From: Cololabis saira
Lineage: Eukaryota > Chordata > Actinopteri > Beloniformes > Belonidae
Direction: 5' to 3'
NCBI RefSeq assembly: GCF_033807715.1
Contig: NC_084587.1
Span: 28,337,017 to 28,401,016 of the forward strand
Length of the DNA stretch: 64,000 bases
Position numbers and translations under genes: made by a program. This document shows, one piece after another, positions 56,199-64,000 of this stretch. The notes beneath the pieces were generated by a model. It was not told where the DNA came from, did no database searches, and saw only the letters and a list, made by a program, of their open reading frames with translations. Within the stretch, counting starts at the first letter, position 1. Each line of letters begins with the position of its first letter.

Positions 56199-56630
56199 AT
56201 AACTTTTGAAAGGTTTGACATAAAGAGTCGTGGGTGGTATCATGGGACTCGGTATTGAGTCCTTGACCATAATTGGCGAAAATTAGCCCCCCCCTTCTTC
56301 TGATTGGTTGTCCCGATTTTCTGCTATAACTTTTGAATGGTTTGACATAGAGAGTCGTGGGTGGTGTCATCAGATTCGTTATGGAGTCCTTGACTTTCAT
56401 TGGCCTGAATTAGCCCCGCCCCTTCTTCTGATTGGTTGTCCCTTTTTTCTGCTATAACTTTTGAATGGTTTGACATAGGAAGTTGTGGGTGGTGTCATGG
56501 GACTCGGTATTGAGTCCTTGACCATAATTGGTGAAAATTAGCCCCGCCCCTTCTTCTGATTGGTTGTCCCTTTTTTCTGCTATAACTTTTGAATGGTTTG
56601 ACATAGGAAGTCGTGGGTGGTATCATTTTT
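56199..56630. repeat. 128-bp tandem repeat in GGGCCC copy 2
   Basis: Units begin at 56199, 56326, 56454 and 56582 (periods 127, 128 and 128), with the same sequence as the array at 52981. Confidence 0.95.
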
Positions 56631-56700
56631 GGATATGCTTATGGGGGGCGGTGGCCGTGAGTGCGAGGGCCCGTTCATCGCTGCTTGCAGCTTTAATTTT

Positions 56701-56815
56701 TATTGTTTTTTTTAACTTTCATTGTATTGTTGTATTTTTTGTGAAGCACCTTGTGACATTCCCTTGTCTTTGAAAGGTGCTCTATAGATAAACTTTACTT
56801 ACTTACTTACTATTA
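56701..56815 (+). mobile_element. Displaced 3' tail of the LINE at 43940
   Basis: Directly after the GGGCCC array, the sequence reads GAAGCACCTTGTGACATTCC and TATAGATAAACTTTACTTAC, a classical fish LINE 3' end with (CTTA)n. It lacks its own coding part and fits the missing end of the LINE broken at 44921. Joining them is an inference. Confidence 0.65.
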
Positions 56816-59480
56816 TGATCTTTGATAAACAGAAATAGACATTTTTTGAAAGTAAAAAGTAGCATTTTTTTCCCAGACATGCAGTCATACAGGAAAAAAG
56901 ACCTATGGTTGCAATGCTTGTACAAAAAAATTAAAATTAAAATTAGCTGAACGCAAAATCAGATTTACATCAACAAATGACATACATTGCACCATTATCT
57001 ATAATCTTTTGAAAAATTGAGAAAAAGAACGCAGAAGCAGTGAGTGCAAAGACCAAATCCTCACTTCTTTCAAAGTAATTAAGAGATTAAGAGGGTAAGT
57101 AGCTGCTGACTGCTGATAATCAAATGCTCTTCATTAACTGATCATAAGCAAGTGTGATCATGTTTGTGAAAGCACAAGTTATGGCAGTTTGCTGGTCAGC
57201 CCATAAACCTGGGAATGGTTAAAAGGCCATTTCCAATCAAGCTTTAATCCATCATCCTAGACTGTGACAAACATTATTCACAAGTGGATAACATTCAAGA
57301 CGCTTGCCAATCTTACCACAGGGTGGGCCTTCTCAGCATGTTTATCCTTAGGTTATACAAATCCACAAACTAAATATCAGAATACACAGACCTCAGTTAG
57401 CAAGTTAATGTAACTGAAATTAGAATAACACTGCACAAGTAGACCTTGGAGGAGAAACCTCTCTTCTGCATGCCAGCGTGTTTGTTATCGGAGCAAGATT
57501 AAGTTGCGTTTTCATTGTACTTTTGCGCAAAAAAAAAAAAAATCTCTGAAAGTTTGATAAGGCAGCGCTGCGAGGGATCGGTGTATCCATTGATCACTGT
57601 TTTTCGAATAAGTGTAATTCTTGTAACTCTTCGTATCTCGTCCTATGAGACTTGTCTTCAAAACAACAGAGAAAATCTCAACGTTGAACAAAATGGACTC
57701 AAACATCTCTAGTCTTTGATAAAAACTAAAGCTACCACTTTTGAGAAAATAGCTAGATGATGAAGGCAGTGGATAATCATTCAAATGATTTTTCAGACGT
57801 AAAGCCTTTATGAAATGTATAATGTAGCACAACTACATTGTATTAATGAGGCCAAACACAGCTGGAAACTAGATTTTGATTACTTTAAATTGGCCGACTA
57901 CATCACATCCAGCGCTGCCAGAGATGTGGAAATTTGCAAAAAGAGTTTCAATTACACTTTTGAGAAAAAGTGGATTATCGAATCGCCTGAAAAACATGGA
58001 AGGGTAAAAAGGTTTACTCAATATTCTGGAGTTTTTTTGAATTTGTGCTGTTTCCATTACAGGATTTCGTTTCGATATCTGGTTTTGTGCTTTAAGCCTC
58101 GGTGGCCATGTAATCTGGAGTTGAAGAGCATATTGCAACTCATATCCCCCCACCCAGGGATGAATATCTGCAAGTTAGCTTATCATTCAATGCAATTTAA
58201 TTTTCATGTTCTTACAATGTCTTCCCACAAACAAATGTTATGGTCTTGAGTCTCTATTTAGTTAGTTTTGCTGTCTGTGTTCTTTTCTTTGTAACATTTT
58301 TGTATTTAAAAAAAAAAGATAATGTTCACAGCATTTGTCAGCCTTATCTTGTCAGTAAACAGTATATTATCCTGTCCGTCTTCTCCCTTTCACCTGCCAG
58401 CATAACTGTTTTACCGACCCATTGTGTTCCTGTGTTCAGATTTCCTTTTTCGCTTTCTTTGTCCCTGCAGTCTTTCTTTGCTGTTTTCTTTTTGTAATAT
58501 TTTGCAGTAGGCTACTTTTTGATAAATAAAAAAAAAAAACGTATGTTTGTTAGTCCTTTGTCCATAACCCTGAAACCAGGGCATAAAAGCCAAATATGGA
58601 GAAATTGATTATTTCTTATATTAAGCTTCAAGGGAATACAAATATTGTCAGAATGGATTTCTGACAGAATTCATATCCCCTCTCTGTAAAATGCAAACAA
58701 TACCTCACCATCACTCCTGAGATGAGATTACTCCTAAATCTTTTTCATGCAACCTTACTACCAGAACCGAACATGGGCCAAAATTTCGATGAAAAAGTTA
58801 TTTCGTCAAACTTTTCAAATGACATGCCTTGACTGAGTACATGCTTTCAGAGTCCTTAGTTACAATGAGGCTGACTGGAGTTTTCATTTGCAATGTGCAT
58901 ATATTAAATTCTGTTCATTGTGCTGGTGCCTGTCATGGTCACCCTCTCCAAAATATTACAAATGAAACGTGTCTGATTAAAAAGAATAATATTATTGAGA
59001 AAACCGTTATTGTGAGTTTAAAAAAATAAAGAATATACGACATTGCATTCAACAAAACATTTTCATTCACAATATAATCAAGGAAAAAATAAATGTATAT
59101 GTGTTTTGAAAAATGCTATTTTCTCTACTTACAGTATACTGTTGGGTAGTTTGATCTCCAGCATTTAATTCTATTTTTTTTTAAAGACTAGGGTGTAAAG
59201 AACACATCAGTAAATTTACTCTGCTGGCACACAACCTCCCTAATAACAGAGAAAACGGGTGAAACACTGTTGATTATCAAGGGGGCGAAACCATAATAAA
59301 TGAAAAAGATGACAACACAATAATGCAATGACTTTAAAAGACACTTCAGTGTTACAGGAGGAACATTGCCAGATGGAAGTGGAGCTGGATAGGAGGAGGT
59401 TGGAAACAGGAAAGGATTACAGTATGAACAACCTTAACAGATGCTCTTATTTATTTTTGACAATTTTGATACCTGTACAT
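56816..59480. other. No recognisable feature
   Basis: This is AT-rich sequence. A 144-codon frame at 57815-58249 has no motif I know and no promoter or RNA context, so I do not call it a gene. Confidence 0.4.
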
Positions 59481-59482
59481 AA

Positions 59483-60025
59483 ATTCAAGATTCAAGATTC
59501 AAGATTATCTTTATTGTCATTGTAACAAGTGCAACTAAAGGTAGGGTGCAGGCCTTCAGTACAACAAAAAACAGAGTGCAATATTAACAATAAATATATA
59601 AAACAATATAAAAACAACAATATAAAAACAATATGAAAACAATATAAAAACAACATACAGACTTACAGAATGTTTGAGGCATTTATGGCTCTGACTGCGG
59701 TTGGGAAAAAACTGTTTTTCAGTCTGTTTGTTCTGGATTTGATGGCCCTGTACCGTCTTCCTGACGGCAGTGGCTCAAACAGGTAGTGGCCCGGGTGGGA
59801 TGAGTCCTTCATAATGTTGTTGGCTCTCCTGAGGCAGTAAGAGCCGTGAAGGTCCACAAGTGTGGGTAGAGGGCACCCTATGACCTTCTCAGCCATTCTG
59901 GTGACCCTCTGGAGCTCTTTCCTGTTTGCCATGTGCAGCTGGCAAACCATGTGCAGAGGCAGTAGGTGAGGATTCTCTCCATGGTGGAGCGGTAAAAAGG
60001 CACGAGCAGTCTCTGGCTGATGTTA
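59483..60025 (-). pseudogene. L2-type LINE 3' fragment
   Basis: On the minus strand the C-terminal ORF2 region is recognisable: RMAEKVIGCPLPTLVDL, RRANNIMKDSSHPGH, LFEPLPSGRRYRAI and NSFFPTAVRAIN, all L2 signatures. The 3' tail is the ATTCAAG-type heptamer repeat at about 59483-59510 on the left. The fragment is truncated near 60025, before the RT core. Confidence 0.88.
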
Positions 60026-60176
60026 AAAAATCCAATAAATCCAATTTGTCAGCAAATTGTACATTTTCTTTCTGGGGAAACATTTTTCTAAATTCACACT
60101 GTAATAACTAATCCCTAAAATGCTACTTTTACTAAAGTTTGCAGCCCATAAGACATAATTTCAGCCGGTTATTCTG

Positions 60177-60230
60177 TCCATCCATCCATCCATCCATCCA
60201 TCCATCCATCCATCCATCCATCCATCCATC
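60177..60230. repeat. (CCAT)n microsatellite
   Basis: About 13 tetramer units. It is possibly the remnant of an ATGG-tailed retroposon in reverse, since CTAGTCAGGGTCATG follows. Confidence 0.95.
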
Positions 60231-63200
60231 AACTCTAGTCAGGGTCATGCAAGATGACTACCAACCTTTCAGAGAACTGCAGTATCAGCGATTTATCCTC
60301 ACAAATCCTTTTGTTACCTAATGAATTCTTGTATGATATAAGCTTGATTGATGACTGCAGCTGTTTCCACATTTCACTCCTAGCCACCGCTACCTTAAAA
60401 GGCCCCCACCACCCCTCCTCTCTCTTTTGTGGTTCTTTACCTCCTCTTTTTAAAATCCCTACATCCCACCTGCTTGGCATCCACCACAACCAAATATTTT
60501 TTTCTTCCTTTCATTCACACAACTCACCTGCATTTGTAACGCTTTAATCCTTTGCATTTTTGAATCAAACCACACTGCATATAAAATCCACGCTGCTGAT
60601 AAAATCTACAGGGCAGATAAGAAACATCTCAGCGATTTGCTTTCCATATGATGGCCCGCATAAGTTGAAGAGCAACTGCACATGAACACAAACACAAACT
60701 CCTATCCTTCACAGCACAGCAAGCAACTCCCAGTAAAATAATTTTGGATCAATTGAGATGAACTAGGGGGGTGTGTGAAACTATGATTCAAAAATACACT
60801 TGCTACTTTATTATATACATCTAGGTTGTAATTTAAAAGTGGTAACAGGTTAGGGATGTTTTCTACTCCCACCATTGCGACAGACTGCACAACTAGGGAG
60901 ACTGTTTTGGAAAAATATCTGACATATGTTTCTCCTCCCATTTTCTCATTCCAGAAATGTTGATTATTGAATTAATTAGTTAGTACAAATTAAATGTACT
61001 TTATTCTGTAATTGTGGCCCCTCCATGCATCATTGGGTGTATTTTGCAATCTGTTTATAAGATAAGCATGCACACCCATAAACTAATATTGTTAAAGTAT
61101 TCCCTCAGGCTTGAGAACACAGAAAACCTGAATCAGCTATCGACTCTGTCGTCCTTCATTAGAAGGGTATAAAATCCTTTGCACTATCGATTCTTTGCCC
61201 CATTTGATCACTAATGTTTTTTCTCTGCTTCTCTCTGTTTTTTTCCAAGCAGTTTTCTTCCTCATCTTTGCCCTTTTTTTTCACTTTGTGCCCATCCTTG
61301 CACTTTATGGACCCTTCATGACAACACATATCTACTGCTTTGTCCTAAGCTTTTACTTCCTCTTGACTATGTAATTTTCCCTTCACGGATTACAGATACA
61401 ATATCTGCTGAAGGAACACATTGTATCTGGAGTTTGTATTTGTTTTTTTTTCTTCTTTGTTTAATTGTATTTTGTAAGAAAAATCACCAAGATGTAATGG
61501 AGTCCAAAAAAAGTAACCACTCACCTGATGATCTTGATAAAAGAACATGGATGAATGACATGACATGTTACAAATCAATGCATAAAAATAATATCTTAAT
61601 ATCAGCCCTTTTTTCTTGACTTTTAAAAAAATTAGTGTTGATGTTTGCATGCTGCATGTGTGTCTAACAATGTTCAAAAGGCACATCTGCAGACACTTGT
61701 GCTTATTTACAACTTCATGTGTTTGATACATCTGAATGTGGGCTTTTTGTGCACTTACGCCATCTTAGTGAAACTGGTGGAATCAGGTTTACTTCAAGAG
61801 GTTGAGTGTAGGTGGAGGCGGTGGTGACAGAACAACAGAAGGGAGGTATAGGGTGGGTAGTCAGATTCAGAGAGACAGCAAAGTAAAAAGTGTTAATAGC
61901 CAGTGACAGTGAGTGTGATGGATTGTGGATAGAAGAGAAAGCTATGCAAGGCAGGAAGGGATGCAAAGAGAGTGGGCACAAAAAGGCAGAATTCTCTTGG
62001 GATTGATAAAATGAAAAAGAAAGCGAAGGTGACAGAGAAAAGCTACAATGTCCCTCTGAGGATGGAAAGCCTTCCCTTTGACCTTTGTAGACAAGTTCAT
62101 ACTTTTTCACTATCTCTCTCTGGAGTTCACATAAGCTTTTAAAAAAAGGACCTCTGTATCTCTCCCTAGCTTTTATTTAAAGTTCTACAGATTTTTCTCA
62201 GGTAAATATTGGTGAGAAAGGACAATCGCTCTGCCCTCTTGTATCGGTCATTTCACCTGAAATTGTGTTTATTTATTTTTTTATTTATTTTTTTCAATAA
62301 GAACGCAATTTATTGCAGCCAGGGTAAGACATAAGCTAATATTTAAAACGAGAAAAATGTTTGTCTTGCAGCACAATCCAATCTCACGACAGAGCATATG
62401 ATAGCTACATTTATTCAAGGCAAAAAAAAATTAAGTACTGCTGTTAAAGCAAAAAAAAAAAAGAAATCATGTATTTTTTCCAATTTCTCATATCCCTCTG
62501 TAAAAATGAAGTCTTACCTGTTGCTCTGTCAGTTATTGTTACACAAGTTACTACATCAGTGTCATGCTTAAGGGATGTTTGTGTACAGTATCTTGTTACG
62601 TACATGAATATGCACTTGGTACATATCTGATACTTCTTATTTCTGGGAGTTTGTGAAGCACATTGTGTTATATTCTCTTGTATAATAAATGCAATGCAAA
62701 TAAAGTTTGAATGATGGAATTTTCTATGCAAATGCAAATTTTCTGAGTGCTTTCGTTTCTTATCACACTGATTTGTGAACATGGTTGTAAGCTCCGATGA
62801 TAGTACTTTACAGAACTCAGTTTGTTTTGCAGAGTATCGATGTGCTCTGTGTTAAGAAATTCAGTACATATGTAGAACATGAAAACTAATGAGAGTTCCT
62901 GTTGTCCAGATAAGCAAAACTGTTTTTCTAGAAACTTTTGACTGAATTAAACATAGAATAGTATCATATCATCTCAGCTACAGCGTCAATTCATTAAGCA
63001 CAGTGCTAAATTAATGTCATTAGTTTCTAATATGATATGCATGCAGGATGTATTCTCACATTCATACCTATAAAAGTATTTAATTTAATTTAATTTAGCC
63101 AATCTCATATTGCCATGAGTCCAAAAAAGCATATTAGGCTTAATGTAGAGTATAATGTACAACTGACCATGTGAGTCTTCTACCAGACCATGTTACCTGG

Positions 63201-63610
63201 CCAGTATAAAACAACTGTTACACAAATCATTGCTGCCCTCTGTAGGAGAAGATATGCAACTGCATGTGTTGTAGGTGACGGGTGATTTTCTTCCCATGTT
63301 TTTACAGTCGTTTAAATTGCTCCGCGGTTGTCGCTAATAACCTATTGGAATGAAATGTATAAACTAATTTAGTCGAGTTCGCTGGTTCTGAATTTTCATT
63401 TGCTCTCTACAGTTTCCAACACCATCACAGTTTAATTGTGTTTTTTTAATTAAGGGAACGGTTACATCTAATACCGTGTCTTATTCTTAATTTACATTTT
63501 TTTTCTCCATTTAATTTTCCATAAATGTAACCTTATATAATTATCCCGTGTATTTTCATCGACAAACGTCGTTCTAAATACATCTAATGTATTTAGATCA
63601 TACATCTACG
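60231..63610. other. No recognisable feature
   Basis: This is quiet AT-rich DNA without supported genes, inverted-repeat elements or LINE signatures. Confidence 0.45.
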
Positions 63611-63611
63611 T

Positions 63612-64000
63612 GCTGCGTTCCATTTACCTCGGAAGTCGGAACTCGCAACTGGGAATTACGTCACAGCCGAGGTATCAGCGTTCCAGTTACAAAGTAGGTA
63701 AACAAGTTTGTAGTTCGCATATTACCACATGAAAAATGTAACTTACACTATGGCAGCATATATATGCCGAACAATACTTGTATACGACTGATTTAGTGTG
63801 ATCAAAACTAGAATGAAGTGCTACGATTTTTTACGGAGCTCTCTTCTACTGTTTACAACCGGGGCAGCCATCTTGGAATGTGAACTCGGGGGTGGTGAAG
63901 ACTCTCCCACTTTCCTAGTGGGAAATCCCACTTCGAGAGGCGTTTCAGTTGAAAATTCCGACTGGGAACTAGGAAATCCCCACTTCCGAGGACAAATGGA
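63612..64000. mobile_element. MITE with GCGTTCCATTT ends, cut by the window edge
   Basis: GCTGCGTTCCATTTACCTCG near 63612 is mirrored by CCGAGGACAAATGGA at the very end, so the last few bases of the right terminus lie outside the window. Sub-terminal parts (GGAAGTCGGAACTC against GACTGGGAACTAGG) also pair. It is non-coding. Confidence 0.7.

Larger units (their letters stand above)
53481..56700 (+). mobile_element. GGGCCC-type repeat, copy 2, head-to-tail with copy 1
   Basis: Copy 2 begins in the (ATT)n run and CTCGCCGTAAATAAATTGCC directly after the tail of copy 1, lacking the GGGCCCGAGC head. Its first 1.4 kb matches 45075-46480 closely. It ends with the same GGGCCCGTTCATCGCTGC and GCTGCTTGCAGC hairpin. 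It contains a G-rich tract, a TTAA MITE (55645-55984) and the 128-bp tandem array near its end. Confidence 0.75.

Noticed and set aside
57815..58249. A 144-codon frame in a quiet region
   Set aside because: No recognisable motif, no homologous block elsewhere in the window and no supporting context; the antisense strand is also open.

Overview
The window looks like a transposon-saturated stretch of a teleost fish nuclear genome. Evidence for a fish: L2/Rex-type and L1-type LINEs, several Tc1 families with fish-typical termini, hAT, PIF/Harbinger-like and TTAA-targeting MITEs, small LTR elements, and long (CA)n, (TA)n and (ATGG)n microsatellites. I found no host protein-coding exon, rRNA or tRNA gene and no CRISPR array. 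Every protein-like signal I can interpret belongs to a mobile element. The unannotated gaps look like plain AT-rich intergenic or intronic DNA.

Layout. 1-4.3 kb: 3' part of an L1-type LINE with a 1,240-codon uninterrupted ORF2. 4.3-7.0 kb: a MITE half and two LINE fragments. 8.5-10.3 kb: a TTAA-family element whose left end and flank are tandemly duplicated. 10.9-14.2 kb: a decayed Tc1 transposon, an L2-like LINE end with 53-bp repeats in its 3' UTR, and an internally deleted Tc1. 15.7-22.9 kb: LINE fragments, a PIF/Harbinger-like MITE, a decayed Tc1, a GC-rich repeat and a solo LTR inside a microsatellite. 25.8-28.5 kb: a nested stack of at least five DNA transposons, most with recognisable target-site duplications (TSDs). 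29.9-33.0 kb: a 3.0-kb hAT element with a decayed GTF2IRD2-like transposase, interrupted by a miniature LTR retrotransposon and by a solo LTR. 34.2-43.9 kb: L2 and other LINE fragments plus several MITEs. 43.9-56.8 kb: a LINE split by an 11.8-kb head-to-tail pair of an unusual repeat (ends GGGCCCGAGC and GCTGCTTGCAGC). Its first copy holds a TTAA element, which holds a TA-flanked foldback element, which holds a 2.2-kb hAT, which itself holds smaller foldbacks. 56.8-64 kb: mostly quiet sequence with one L2 fragment and, at the right edge, a MITE cut by the window.

The elements do not form a pathway. They form a layered insertion record, and the TSDs let the order be read: 5-bp TATGC and 6-bp CTGGAG for the LTR elements; 8-bp CCATATTG, GTTATGCC, GTGGCGTG and CAGACAGG for the hATs; TTA for the Harbinger-like elements; TTAA and TA for the others. 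The most unusual items are the tandem GGGCCC repeat with a rolling-circle-like organisation, the nested 46.6-51.8 kb stack with its perfect 32-bp-arm palindrome, and the 627-bp TRIM-like LTR element with a tRNA-Lys primer site. Family names rest on motif recognition and terminal structure, not on a database search.
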